Shown here: one piece after another, positions 42,654-54,100 of the stretch
Layout of the letters: every line of letters begins with the position of its first letter
How positions within the stretch are numbered: position 1 is the first letter of the stretch
DNA from: Ichthyosporea sp. XGB-2017a
Taxonomy: Eukaryota; Opisthokonta; Ichthyosporea
Direction: 5' to 3'
NCBI GenBank assembly: GCA_002811675.1
Contig: PDIM01010316.1
Location: 187,153 to 251,152, forward strand
Length of the DNA: 64,000 bases
Position numbers and translations under genes: made by a program
Notes under the pieces: model-generated
What the model saw: only the letters and a program-made list of their open reading frames with translations
Database searches by the model: none
Told to the model about the DNA's origin: nothing

Positions 42654-45167
42654 ATGGATAGTCCAACTGGATCAATGACGCCTTCACCACAAACACAGCC
42701 GCAGCAGGGAATGAGGGTCAGGGCTAGAGTTGTTAATGATAAATCGTATTTTGAAAATTTGACCGATTACATTCAGGAAATTCTTCCTCTACCGCAGAGT
42801 ATTGTAAAGTCTCTTCCGGGAGCAAAAAGAACATCTGGGACTGCAAGTAATGGGGGAGGATTAAGTGCTGACGATGGAGGAGAGTCTGTGGAGTGGGTTA
42901 AAGTAGAAAGTGTAGATGCTTGGCATGCTAGTGATCAGGGTAAAGGGCAGCCGCCAAAGAATCTTTATGTCGTAATAGGGTACGGTAGTGGGTTTCAAAT
43001 ATGGGATATGTCTTTAAAATCATCGGAAAGTGCAGTAGAAATATTTTCCAAAAGGAGCGGCGTTGTGAAACTGGTTAGATTTCTTCCTCCCCCAGTATAC
43101 AAATTGATTGGACAAGATCCCATCAAGGACAGGCTGAAAGGCGCACGGCCCTTAATTGCCCTCCTATCAGGGGACACTTCTTCCCAAGAATTTCCACCAT
43201 CTGTTGTTAAGCTGTATTCGTTAAAAAACCAACAGCCTGTTCACACATTTCGATTCAAATCTGTGGTTCATAACTTCTTATGCAACGACAAGTTCTTGAT
43301 TGTTGTGCTGAAAGGAAACTTGTTTATATTCGATTCGGTCACTTTTCAAAATTTGCACACAATCAATGACTGTTACGTTGGCTCCGCCTTGCGCCACAGG
43401 AACAGTATGAATGGGCTGCCTGATCCTAGAAGCTGGACTACTGGGAATATTAATCCATGTGCCCTTGGTTCGCGTTGGTTAGCGTACGCTGGGAACGAGC
43501 CTCCTACTGATATTTGCCAGAATAGTGATTTAGACAAGGGGGCATCTTTACAATCAGGGAATTCAGTCTTAGATGCTGCGTCGGGAGTGGCTAAAGACAT
43601 TGCTTCGGGACTTTATTATCTAGGTGATAAGGGGGTAAAGACTATGTCTAGCTATCTGTCAGATGCAAACGCACAATCCTCCCGGTCAAGGTATCCTCAA
43701 AGCAATCAAGAATCGTCAGGGGAAACGGGTCAAACTGTTGTATTTGAGAATGTTGAAAATACTTCAAGAGATAATTCATTTTCGGGGTGCATAACTGTAA
43801 CAGATCTGGTCTCTGGAAGAAAAATTGCAAATTTTAGAGCACATTCTAACCATTCGGTTTCATATCTCGAATTTGATCCAAGCGGAACACTGCTTGTAAT
43901 GTCTTCAAGCCAAGGGAGAAATTTTTACGTATTTCAAATATTGGGTGATAGTTTTGATTCAAAGTCATTTGGAAAGTCAGGGAGTAAATATCGAGTGAGA
44001 TTACTCTATAAACTTTATAGGGGGATAACTAATTCTATTTTGCAGAATATTTCATTCAGCAGTGACAGCAGGTGGGTTGCGCTTACTTCAACTCGAGGTA
44101 CCACTCATCTTTACGCTATAAATCCTCTTGGAGGGCCAGTCTCTGTCGACACACATTGTTCACCTTCTGTTACAAATGTGGTGAACTCGCAGTATACATC
44201 GTCGGGCCTTAGTGAAATTAGAGATTGTCCTCCGGAAATGCTCATTCTTCCTGCGGTGGTGAGGATAAAACAAGGGCCTGCAAATGAAGAAGAGAATAGC
44301 GAGAAGCTTCCGGTGAGTGTATATTTTGGAAGACAGGTTGATGCTCCAAAGGACAGTGTCCACGCTGACTCCCCTTATATGAGAGAGATGCTTCTTGTTA
44401 ATTATAGAGGTTTAGCCACTCAATTCGATGTTATACCCCAAGGACCTACTCTTCCCGCCTTGACCTCTGCTGCTGGGGATCCCAAAGTTCTTCATGTAAC
44501 TTGTAAATCGAAACTTGAATGGAGTCTAAGGCGATATATAGTGAACAGTGAAGTTACATGTCCGTACTCAGGAAGAGATGGTGACAAAAAGACTTCAAAG
44601 AAAGAATCTTGGTTGTCAAATGTTGAAATTTGTACACACTCTGCTCCTTATAGACCCTTGTGGATGGGGCCCCAGTTTACTTTTAAGACGTATTGCGACA
44701 CTGGAAAACCTAAGAGTACGGAACAGCCTGCTACCACAGCTATGAATGCAACAATGACGCCAACTATTTCATCAAAGAAAAAGAAGAAAAAAAATAGTAG
44801 TAACAATACCAATAACTCCTCAAATGCTTTTGAGGGTTTGAATACTGACCTTATAGATCTAGACTCTCCTTTGGTGTCTGAACAAGATTTGTCCGGCTCT
44901 TGCATGGCTGCACAAGAACTACTCATTAAAACTGAAGAACCCGTTCCGGTATTCAAAAGCAAAAGTTCTGCTGGAGTCGCCGATGGACATGCTGAAAATG
45001 GCTTGAATGGGAACGGGGTAGCATCTTCAAGTGCGGTTAAAAGTGGAGTGTCAAGACCAACTAACCGTCGCCAAACCTCTGAGCTTATAGAAGAGAGTTT
45101 GATGAATGCCATGGGCTCTCTCCTGGAAAACGGTCGAGTGTTTGGGACTAAAGAGAAAGAAGCTTAA
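42654..45167 (+). CDS. BCAS3: BCAS3-like WD propeller protein
   Basis: Single exon, 837 residues. The N-terminus has a TDYIQEILPLPQSIVKSLPG segment. The propeller begins with LYVVIGYGSGFQIWDMSLK and continues with VVKLVRFLPPP, INPCALGSRWLAYAGNEPPT and a conserved AHSNHSVSYLEFDPSGTLLV, then YRGITNSILQNISFSSDSRW and TRGTTHLYAINPLGG, all hallmarks of BCAS3. A poly-Lys/Asn/Ser linker and a disordered tail follow. BCAS3 binds phosphoinositides with PHAF1 at forming autophagosomes and was first linked to cell motility and microtubules. The first ATG in this frame is 42654; the frame is open 24 bp upstream from a TTG. Confidence 0.93.
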   Translation: MDSPTGSMTPSPQTQPQQGMRVRARVVNDKSYFENLTDYIQEILPLPQSIVKSLPGAKRTSGTASNGGGLSADDGGESVEWVKVESVDAWHASDQGKGQPPKNLYVVIGYGSGFQIWDMSLKSSESAVEIFSKRSGVVKLVRFLPPPVYKLIGQDPIKDRLKGARPLIALLSGDTSSQEFPPSVVKLYSLKNQQPVHTFRFKSVVHNFLCNDKFLIVVLKGNLFIFDSVTFQNLHTINDCYVGSALRHRNSMNGLPDPRSWTTGNINPCALGSRWLAYAGNEPPTDICQNSDLDKGASLQSGNSVLDAASGVAKDIASGLYYLGDKGVKTMSSYLSDANAQSSRSRYPQSNQESSGETGQTVVFENVENTSRDNSFSGCITVTDLVSGRKIANFRAHSNHSVSYLEFDPSGTLLVMSSSQGRNFYVFQILGDSFDSKSFGKSGSKYRVRLLYKLYRGITNSILQNISFSSDSRWVALTSTRGTTHLYAINPLGGPVSVDTHCSPSVTNVVNSQYTSSGLSEIRDCPPEMLILPAVVRIKQGPANEEENSEKLPVSVYFGRQVDAPKDSVHADSPYMREMLLVNYRGLATQFDVIPQGPTLPALTSAAGDPKVLHVTCKSKLEWSLRRYIVNSEVTCPYSGRDGDKKTSKKESWLSNVEICTHSAPYRPLWMGPQFTFKTYCDTGKPKSTEQPATTAMNATMTPTISSKKKKKKNSSNNTNNSSNAFEGLNTDLIDLDSPLVSEQDLSGSCMAAQELLIKTEEPVPVFKSKSSAGVADGHAENGLNGNGVASSSAVKSGVSRPTNRRQTSELIEESLMNAMGSLLENGRVFGTKEKEA

Positions 45168-45423
45168 AGATAAGAATTGCGGCATCTAAAGCTTACATAG
45201 CACTGTAGAAAAACAGCGGCAAGAAGAAGCGAAAAAAATCAACAAAAAAAGAAAATGTAATTTTACATAGTTCAATAAAATAGGGCGCGATATGAAAAAT
45301 AATGATCAGCTGGCTGACTTTTGGGGCTCTTTGTTTTTGTTTCGGTGCTGCGCTGGGGAGGGAGGGGATTTGGTGTGCATTGATTGGTGTTGTAGACTTG
45401 CAAGGCTGCTGCTGGCTTGCAAG

Positions 45424-47181
45424 ATGTCAAGGCATCTGCAATTTGAGAAGGGCATATCTGCTGTATCTTCTGTCGGGCAGGGGGGGGACAGTGGGGTGGG
45501 TAGTAGTCGTCATGATGGAAGAAAATACATGACTGGATCGCGGGGACACAAACTTGTGACAAGTAGCGACGTGCATGATTTGAGAAGTGCATCTGAACAG
45601 GCTAGACAAGAAAATGTTTATAATTACGAAAATGAACGAATCCCTGAGACGTTTAAGGGCATATTGGACAGTATTTCGTGCGCAAAACTTGAAAATGCTT
45701 CCCGAATCCTCAGACTTAATATGAAAGGAAGTAAAGACTATAGGCCCATGAACTTGCCGTTCAATGCTGTGGATGAACAGTCTTTTAAAGTACTGCAGCA
45801 CTTAACGGATTCAGAAACATCATACACTAATTTGAGCTTTATAAAACAAAAGTGGTTTCGAAGGGACATTGACACAATGTATACAACTTGCCAGCTTGAG
45901 TTGAGAAGGGCCTGGGATTCTCTTAAAGAAACGTCTGAGGGCTCTCTTGAAGTTAGCAGATCTTTCTATAGTGATATTTTCACTGTATTACAAAGATGCA
46001 TTGACTCACGTTCTAAATTAAGCAAGGCATATAATTATGTTGCAAACAACGTAGACAAGCCGCTGGATTCACTTGCTTTGGCATTTTGTCTTCAGGAACT
46101 TGTGATAGCCCTCAAGAGGCTCGAAGAAGCGCCGACGCTCGTGGGATGTAAACTAGACAGATATTTGACCGTTGTAAAATGCGAGCTGAACGCTTTTATT
46201 AAACTTTTTGAAGCTCAAAATGCCATTGAGAAACTGGATTTCATCGTAGGAATAACAAATATGAACACCACCAAACTGAACTTAGAAGATTGGAAGGGAC
46301 TCTGTAGCGAGCACTATGTGCAGGTGAGCATTATAATTCACTTCAAGAAGAAGAAATGGCATGTCTTATATTAATTACTATTCATTACCTTCTTTATATT
46401 TCAATTAGGAAACACCAATGCCTTTAACGTTCAGTTGGCTGGTTGAGTTTTATGAAAGTACATTGGCAAAGTTTTCTCTTTATTTCCACTGTGTTTTGAA
46501 CCACTTTAAGAGCGAAGACGAGATGACCGGTCTCATTTCTAAGCTCCAGAAACGAACAGTGGACTACAGATACTATCAAAAGTAAGTTTCATGAAGTGAT
46601 AAATGCTCGTTGCTGGTAGATGTTGTGTGGGAAACGTGTTAACAGAGTTCTCCTGTCAGGATTAAGAATTTTCATAAAAAAACGGATGCCATGAACATTA
46701 CTCTGTTCTTTGATACAAATGACGACGGTATAGAGAAGGTGTACTTGGGTGGGTATGCGAAAGAATGGAAAGCAGAGGTTAAGCGCCCTACAGGTATAAG
46801 CTCCTATCCACAGGTAGTCTCGTATCCAGATAAAATGGAGTCGCCCTGGAACGTAATATCGATTATTACGAGCAGGAGATCTGGAGAGAACCTTTCAATG
46901 GAATACCTTTACGATAAAACTGACCGAACCAGCCCCGTGACATACTTTCTGCACACCCTTCATAAGAACCTTATTCTTGTTATAACTTATGGGTTTAAAA
47001 AAGCAGAAGATGACAGTGCAGTCACAGAGTTTATGAAAGGTAGGGTACTAAAACTCCACGCCGTATGCTTTTTCTTGGTATTGTATGCTAAACCTTCGCT
47101 TTGAATTCCATAGATTTTCGAGATAGCGTCAATAATAAGAAAATTTTCGCAAGACTAAGAAGCTTAGCTGGTACACCATAA
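45424..47181 (+). CDS. KICS2: KICSTOR subunit KICS2 (C12orf66) homologue
   Basis: Four exons, 45424-46323, 46409-46581, 46660-47039 and 47114-47181, join in frame to 506 residues (human ~445). The C-terminal half aligns block for block: LAKFSLYFHCVLNHFKSEDEM, IKNFHKKTDAMNITLFFDT, YPQVVSYPDKMESPWNVISI, and the final DFRDSVNNKKIFARLRSL in the small last exon. The N-terminal ~100 residues are Gly/Ser-rich and specific to this lineage. KICS2 is part of KICSTOR (with KPTN, ITFG2, SZT2), which tethers GATOR1 to lysosomes and lets amino-acid shortage switch off TORC1. Its stop is 14 bp from that of the convergent YPK-like kinase. Confidence 0.9.
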
Positions 47182-47195
47182 TAATACATGCTCGT

Positions 47196-48764
47196 TTATT
47201 CATCAGTCTCAACCATCATCTCACTCTTATCTACAAATGTGAAGCCTTTGAATTGTTCTTGCATCGTCTTACTAAGCTGACTAGTTTCCACTACCGAGTC
47301 TTCTACTTTCATAGCGGTGAATTCTGGATCAAAGTTGCTCGTATCGGTGAGAGAAGCAAGCTTTGGTCGCCAAGGGGCCACTAATTTCTTTTTCATTAAA
47401 TGGTCCCAGTTGAGCCCTTTGAAAAATTCGTGGCTTTTAATGTCTTGGGCCCCGTTCTTTCCATAACCAAGTCGTTTGGATGGTTCTCTTTCTAATAAAC
47501 CTGTTATGAGTGACCTTGCGGGCCTTGCCATTTCTGGTGGAAATGTCAGGGGACTGAACAGTATTTTATGATACATGGCATTGGTGTTTTCGTCATAGAA
47601 TGGCGGGAGACCAGCAAGCATTTCATAAAGGAGAATGCCAAGAGTCCACCAATCTACAGCTGGGCCATATCCCTTTTGTTGCAATACTTCAGGGGCCATA
47701 TACTCAGGCGTTCCACAGAAGGTGTTAGTTTTCTGCTCCGCACCAACATTTTCTTTACATAAACCGAAGTCCGTCAGTGCCAAGTATCCTGTATAATCTA
47801 ACAAAATATTCTCGGGCTTTAAATCTCTATAAATGATATCATGTTTGTGTAAATGCTCTAGTGCTAGAAGAAGCTGCGCAGTGTAGAAACGGCCTCTTTC
47901 TTCTGAGAAATCATTGTCGTTCTGCATATGGTAAAAAAGTTCACCCCCATTGATATAGTCCAATACAAGATAGATCTTTTCCTTCGTCTGAAAAGAAAAC
48001 TTTAGACCAACAAGGAAAGGATTCGTGTTTGTTTCCAAAATTTTTCTTTCAGCACGCGTATGAACTACTTCATCTCTTGCAACAATGTAATCTTTTTTAA
48101 GGATTTTCATTGCATAAACACGTCCCGTGTCCTTTTTCCTAACCTGCATAACTTTTCCGAAGCTTCCCTTCCCTATAACCTTCAAGAGCTCGAAATCTTC
48201 AATACTCAAAGAGCGCACCTCTGACACGGTGTATGCACATTCAACGTGCAACTCCCCAGAAGTGATTTCACGCTGCCCATACGATTCAAGTCTATACCAT
48301 TTCTCACTCAGTTCGGCATCCAATGTCGAAATATCTATAGTACACCCACCCAGAAACTCCTGGCCGGACCCCATAGTAGTTCTATCATAGACTAATATCT
48401 TAACTGTACCTACTTTGCGATTAGTATCAAAAAAGCAGCTATACCCCCATGTTGGCTCTGGGCCACGGCTGCATTCAGTAATCAATTGATTATGTTCAAA
48501 CTCAATCAAACAAAATGGCTGGGCATTTGCTTTCCAAAGTTTTCTAGCAGCAATAACATTTACATGGAGCTTGCCTATTCCCGAAGTTAACTCTGCGCTG
48601 GAGCTTGATTTACTTAAAGAAAGCGAATCGACCTTCTTCGTCAAGCTAGAGGATGAACTACTTTTTTCCAATTTCTCCGAGCTACCGCTACTGCTCTTCT
48701 TGTCTTTTCCAGACGAACCCGCCTTTTTACTCTCCTTATCTTTGGACTTACTAAAGAACCCCAT
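47196..48764 (-). CDS. C2-AGC protein kinase, YPK/SGK type
   Basis: Single exon, 522 residues. MGFFSKSK could be myristoylated (Gly2). A Lys/Ser-rich linker leads to a C2 domain (~64-175: GIGKLHVNVIAARKLW, PTWGYSCFFDT). The kinase domain (~188-445) is complete: IGKGSFGKV glycine loop, Lys in YAMKILKKD, YRDLKPENILLDY, TDFGLC, activation loop TNTFCGTPEYMAPE with the PDK1-site Thr. The AGC tail ends with hydrophobic motif FKGFTF, the TORC2-type site. C2 plus YPK kinase is the layout of fungal Ypk1/Sch9-related kinases. These control sphingolipid synthesis, membrane stress and actin under TORC2 and PDK1. SGK or AKT is an alternative name, but no PH or PX domain is present. Confidence 0.95.
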   Translation of the reverse strand: MGFFSKSKDKESKKAGSSGKDKKSSSGSSEKLEKSSSSSSLTKKVDSLSLSKSSSSAELTSGIGKLHVNVIAARKLWKANAQPFCLIEFEHNQLITECSRGPEPTWGYSCFFDTNRKVGTVKILVYDRTTMGSGQEFLGGCTIDISTLDAELSEKWYRLESYGQREITSGELHVECAYTVSEVRSLSIEDFELLKVIGKGSFGKVMQVRKKDTGRVYAMKILKKDYIVARDEVVHTRAERKILETNTNPFLVGLKFSFQTKEKIYLVLDYINGGELFYHMQNDNDFSEERGRFYTAQLLLALEHLHKHDIIYRDLKPENILLDYTGYLALTDFGLCKENVGAEQKTNTFCGTPEYMAPEVLQQKGYGPAVDWWTLGILLYEMLAGLPPFYDENTNAMYHKILFSPLTFPPEMARPARSLITGLLEREPSKRLGYGKNGAQDIKSHEFFKGLNWDHLMKKKLVAPWRPKLASLTDTSNFDPEFTAMKVEDSVVETSQLSKTMQEQFKGFTFVDKSEMMVETDE

Positions 48765-49396
48765 CTTCTTCCTTTCGCTTATTCTTCTCCACTATATAGC
48801 TCTATGGGATTAAGGAACTGCAAATCTTCACCAGTGCGAGAGAGAGAAAGCACTAGCACAACAACAGTACCACCACCACAACAAGGTCAGCAAGGGAGGA
48901 GCGGAAGGAAAGAGAGGACATGTACAGGCACTCAATCTATGATGATGAATTATTTAGCAGTGACTTGTTGATAATAACTTGTACCAGTGTCATTATTACA
49001 CAACTCATCAAGTCCCCCCGGCCCCACCAATCCCCGCCCATGTCCTCTCTTCCCAGAAATTTACCTAAATATGGCTATTATTAGGAACCCTAGCAGTCAT
49101 GTATTCCCCCGAGGGAATTATTAACTTTAATTTTCAATCAATGTTTCCCCTAAACTCTTTCTGCCGGGAGCTGCTGATGCCATGCCTTATTTTCTTTTCT
49201 TTTTTTTTCTATGGTATGGTATGAATTTTTTTCTTCACATTTCACTTTGCTCGTCATTTTATGTTTTGCCTTTGTTCAAACGTCTTCCTTTGTAAATCTA
49301 TAATTCAGTTAGTCTTCGTTCTATCTCTGTGGACTTAATACCCTTCCATTCCTTTTGAGTGCTGAGCCTTGTAAGATTGCTGCTGTGCGTTTTGCT
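48765..49396. promoter_or_regulatory. Divergent promoter between YPK-like kinase and nucleoside transporter
   Basis: 632 bp without a gene. A T-rich pyrimidine tract (about 49184-49220) precedes the transporter; the kinase side carries CCACCACC/ACAACAAC repeats. AGGAACCCTAG near 49085 resembles half a telomere-like motif. Confidence 0.4.
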
Positions 49397-51034
49397 ATGA
49401 AGATTAGGAGAGACTCCCTGGGGCCCAAGACCCCTTTGTTGAGGAGCACAGTGTCAGGATTGTCACTGCCTAGTCCTTCTTCGACCGCTTCAGCAAGGCT
49501 CTTGGTCGAGCAGCTGCGACCACAGCGAGCCCCATCTGGTATTCCTGAGGATGAAGATGGGGTAATTGGATCCGCTGAAAGAGCAACCTTGGAGGAGGAG
49601 CACTCAATTAAGAGGGAGCCTGTTGGAAAGGAATTTGTCTTTTTAGCCTTCAGAGTCTTTGTCTTAGGATTGGGCACTTTGCTTCCATGGAATATGTTCC
49701 TTAATGCCTACCCCTACTTCTTTGCTCGCTTTCAAAACTCATCTTTTAGGCATGGTTTTGAAAATTTTTTTATTGTGTCTTTCCAGTTTTTCAATCTCAC
49801 TTGCCTTCTCTCTTTGCTACGGTTTCAAAATCGCCTCAGCTATGGCTTCAAAGTGGAGTTACCATTCTGGGTTCAACTTGCTGTCTTTTGCATCTTTGTT
49901 GCCTTTATATTTATTCCCTCTTCAGCTGTTACTTTCTTTGTTATACACGTTCTTCTTTGTGGTGTAGCAGGATTAACGACCGGACTAGTTCAAGGGGGGG
50001 TGTTCGCCCTGGTGGGACTGATGCCTGCCCATTATATTTTATGGGCCTGCATAGGGCAGGGATTTGGGGCAATCCTTATGGCAGTCTCGAATATTGCTAC
50101 ATTATATGCTGGAGAGACTGTTGAAGAGAGTGCTTTTTTCTATTTCTCCTCAGCAGTGCTCATTGGAGGGGTTTGCATATGGGCATACAAATCCCTTATA
50201 GCCACAAAATTTTTACAGTCTTGCTTAAGGGACAAAATGCTTTTGGGTAAAGTAAAGGAAGTATCTTTGGACACCGTGACCGAGGCATGTCCTCTGATAG
50301 GGGGACCTAGTTCTGATAATGTTTCTGTCTGTAGTGGTGAGTCATTAGCAAACACCACTCCCCAAATACAGTCTAAATTCGCTTACGAAAGTGATTTGGA
50401 ACCATATAGCTTACCTCCAACGTCAATGCCCTTTTTAAAAATTTTCAAAAAAGTCTGGCACCTTGCAGTCGGTCTATGTTCAACTTTTTCAGCCACGTTT
50501 GCCTTATATCCAGGAGTCCAGTCCCTGATAAAGCCCGTTTGCGAAGAGCCCACATCGTCTCGCTACTATCTTGATTTTTGGGTGTCATTTTATGTATTTC
50601 TCTACTTTTCCATTGGTGACTTCGTCGGGAGAACCCTTTCGTTGTTTGTCCACTTTCCAAAATCTTCGAAAGTTTTGAGTGTACTGCTGGTACTTCGATG
50701 GGTATTTATTCCTCTTTTTTTAATGTGCAATTTCAAAGCTTCGTGTCATCAAAGTGACCCTGATACCCAAGCCTTTTCCCTTTTTTCTGTTCAAATGCTC
50801 TCCTCAAATAACGTTGCTCCTATTTTGTTGATGTTTCTTTTTGCTATTTCCAATGGATATTTATGTAGTTTGGCTTTAATGTACGCCCCGCATTGTTGTA
50901 TTGATGCCTCTGAAGGACGAGACTTAATGCGCATTGAAAAAGAAACTGTTGGATTCATCACAATCGCGAGCATTGTTTTGGGAATCACTTTTGGCACACT
51001 TTCGTCGTTTTACGTTAAGACTTTAATTTCTTAA
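49397..51034 (+). CDS. Equilibrative nucleoside transporter (SLC29/ENT)
   Basis: Single exon, 545 residues from ATG 49397; the frame is open further upstream but only from a TTG. A ~85-residue cytosolic N-terminus is followed by eleven membrane segments. Family marks are VFLAFRVFVLGLGTLLPWNM with the LPWN motif in TM1, GVAGLTTGLVQGGVFALVGL in TM4, and SIGDFVGRTLSL before the second half, where ENTs have the conserved GDxxGR. ENTs carry nucleosides or nucleobases down gradients, or coupled to protons, at the plasma membrane or the vacuole (yeast Fun26). The acidic loop between TM6 and TM7 carries a PLIGGP motif. Confidence 0.94.
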   Translation: MKIRRDSLGPKTPLLRSTVSGLSLPSPSSTASARLLVEQLRPQRAPSGIPEDEDGVIGSAERATLEEEHSIKREPVGKEFVFLAFRVFVLGLGTLLPWNMFLNAYPYFFARFQNSSFRHGFENFFIVSFQFFNLTCLLSLLRFQNRLSYGFKVELPFWVQLAVFCIFVAFIFIPSSAVTFFVIHVLLCGVAGLTTGLVQGGVFALVGLMPAHYILWACIGQGFGAILMAVSNIATLYAGETVEESAFFYFSSAVLIGGVCIWAYKSLIATKFLQSCLRDKMLLGKVKEVSLDTVTEACPLIGGPSSDNVSVCSGESLANTTPQIQSKFAYESDLEPYSLPPTSMPFLKIFKKVWHLAVGLCSTFSATFALYPGVQSLIKPVCEEPTSSRYYLDFWVSFYVFLYFSIGDFVGRTLSLFVHFPKSSKVLSVLLVLRWVFIPLFLMCNFKASCHQSDPDTQAFSLFSVQMLSSNNVAPILLMFLFAISNGYLCSLALMYAPHCCIDASEGRDLMRIEKETVGFITIASIVLGITFGTLSSFYVKTLIS

Positions 51035-51141
51035 AGATATTGTAAGACTATCTTTATTTGCATTTTCTGTATTTTGCTCTTAGCTCAATTTCTCAAACTT
51101 TATTTAACAATGAATAAAAATTCTTTAACCGACTATCCTAA

Positions 51142-54100
51142 CTATACACCTTTGTTGGCTTGCAGTGCCCTGCTGACTTTCTGTAAAATGGCTTCATCTA
51201 TATCGTTGTCCTCCATAAGAACCTCTCTTAAAGGCTGGTTATCCATTTGTATTGCTTGTATAAGCTCCTTAGCGCCCCCGTCCGTAACTCTATTGCCTTC
51301 CAAGTCAATAAACTGAAGAACAGAAGAACTGACTTGATTAGCTAACTCGGATAAACCAACATCGCCTACTGAGTTGTAGGCCAGAAACAATTTTTTTAAA
51401 CATTTGTTGTCCTTCAAGGACTGGAACAAAGGAAGCCAGTCTTGATCACTTTCAACTTCATTTCCACTTAGCCCAAGTTCTTCGAGACAGTTATTTTTAA
51501 AAAGTAATTCGCCGGCCTCTAGTATCCCCACCTTCCCTATAAAGTTATCTCCCATATCAAGAATATTTACGGAAGTGTTGGTCTGTAAAGCTTTGCATAT
51601 AATAGAACAGCCTTCATCCCTAAGCTGGTTATGCCGTACAAATAGTTTAGATATGCAACAGGAGGGGGACATTAGCACTTCAGCCAAATACTCAGCTCCA
51701 TCTGCTCCAAAATAGTTTCTGTTCAGATTAAGCCATGTAACAGAGCTATTAGACAGCAAGCCTTTGCATATGGTTTCTATTCCCCCAGGCCCCATTTCGC
51801 ACTGGCCAAAGTTTACAATTGAAATTGTGTTACTTTTTGCAATTTGGCTAGAAAGGCGCTCAATTTCTTTAGAAGACAGGTGCTGACTTTGGAAATTGAT
51901 TTCTTTTTTTGTGAAACTAGATTCATCATCAGAGCTAGGTTCTTCTTCATTTTGATACTCATCTCGGTCAAGAGAACTATCTTCAGAAATAAAACTACTG
52001 GCGCTACTCCCACTCGAACTTGTTCTTTTCAATGACTTGTTTTCATCATCCACCTCGCATTCAGAATTCCCATCCAATACATTAGTATCATTGCCTACTC
52101 TATCTTCTATATGAGGAGGAGCATTATCCACTACTTCAACAGCCTCATCTTCTTCACTGCCATTTCCCATTTGTTCAGCATCAGAAGGGTCAGAATTGGG
52201 CTCTGGCAAAAGTGGAATAATGAGAGGGATTGGTTTTGGTTCATTATCTTGCTTTGGTTCCTCACATACAGGTTCTTTAGAGTCTTTATCTTCGACCAGA
52301 GAGGGATCATTTACTTGCGCTTGCTCTTCAGCTATTTGAGCCGCCTCTTGAAAATTACCGGGGTTAACATCGCCCCCCGCTTTTGCAATGCTAGTATCAG
52401 AGGGACCAGCCCCCTTTGATATATCCCCATCTCCAGAGACAATAGTGGTCGAAATTTCGAAGTTACTCAAGCGACGACCTTTCGCACTTGAAACAGAATT
52501 TGTGGATCCGTGGACACTCATAGACCCATCTTGGAGTTGTGGTGCGGATACATGGTACTGGTGCTGCAATCGTTTTCTGTGAATTGATGATACGCTCATA
52601 ACAGACTCTGCCAAATCAGGTGGATTGCTGCTTTTTCGTGAAACCGACTCTTCTTTAGGTATTGAAGTCAATGAGTCAGTAAGTTTTTGTGTACTTTCAT
52701 CAAGTGTCTGTGTTGAGACCTTATCTTTTGGTTTTGCTTCCATTTCAGCTGCATGGTTAGACCCTTTAAGCTCAACTCCTTCATTTTCATTAACTGCTGT
52801 GTCGTTTTGCTTGGGGAGCTCTTCATTTGCCTGTACAGGCTTTTCTAAAGATGTGTCACCATCTATCGGAGACGATTTCGCTTCAATAGCGCTTTCGGAG
52901 CTTATCTTTACATTGGACTCACTCTTTTCTACAACATCCTTTGATGTACCTTCTTGCCCCGCTTCACTAGACTCGGTTTGGTAATGATTTGCTTCAGTTT
53001 CATCGACTTTTGGTTCACTTTCATCAGCTTTTGGTTCACTTTCACCAGCTATTGGTTGACCTTCATCAACTTTTGGCTCACTTCCATTAGGTTTTGGACC
53101 ATTTTCGGTAGCCTTAACGTAGGCTTGATCTTCCTTCCCCAATGGTTCTTCTGGACTTGAAACTTTGGCTACATTTGGGGTGTTATCTTCAACTAGGACT
53201 TCTTTCTTTTTGGTCAAATCTTCATTTCCGATATTGGTTGGATTTTCCTCTGATATAATTCCGTCGTTCACTTCCATCTCAATATTTAGCCCTAATTGAG
53301 AAGTAGAAGCATCTTGTTCCAGGACTTTAGTTTGATCTGTTTCACCAATCGGTTGGTTATCCGAGGAAATATTTATGGCCCTTTGCAAAATGTCCGATAC
53401 CAATTCCCTACTTAACCTCTGACTAGTGGAAGCTTTGAGCATTTGGCTTTCTTCATTTACAGATACAGAAGGCGTGACGGAAAGATCGCTGCTATCGGAT
53501 ATGAAAGAGACTACAGGTAGGACAAAAAGAGTAAATATGGCAATGTAAGTAACTAAGTCGTGAAATCAAATCAAAACTAAAAAATACAAACAGTTCCAAC
53601 GTGAGGTCACTTACACTCACGCGATTCACTTTTTAAAGGTATTCCAAAAGGAATATTTACGGGGGCCTTATCATCTGCAGTTAGCTCATTATCAGCATCA
53701 TTTTGTGTGGCAGATAGGTGCGATTGTGAGTGCTCAGATTCAGAGAGAGAGCTAAAAGAGTCCTCATACTCTCGCATTTCATCATCTCTCATCGGATGCA
53801 AATATTCTGATTGAAAGTCATCGGAATCAGTTTCTGGGGGGTGGGACTTACCGGTAGCCCCCCCTTTCCTTTTGCTTGGGGGAACAGGGTAAGATTTTAC
53901 CTTCTTCCCTTTCTTTGACTTTTCAATCTTCAATTCGTTATTTAGCGCATTCCTAGAAGATCTGCTTTTTATATCGTCGGGCCCATTAATAGGTCTTTTA
54001 CCAAGCGCAGATTTTTTTAAAATGCACCTAACCTGGCACTTTTTACAATTCCAAGCCCCTGTTATATCAGCTATAATAAAATCTCCCTTCACCATCCCTT

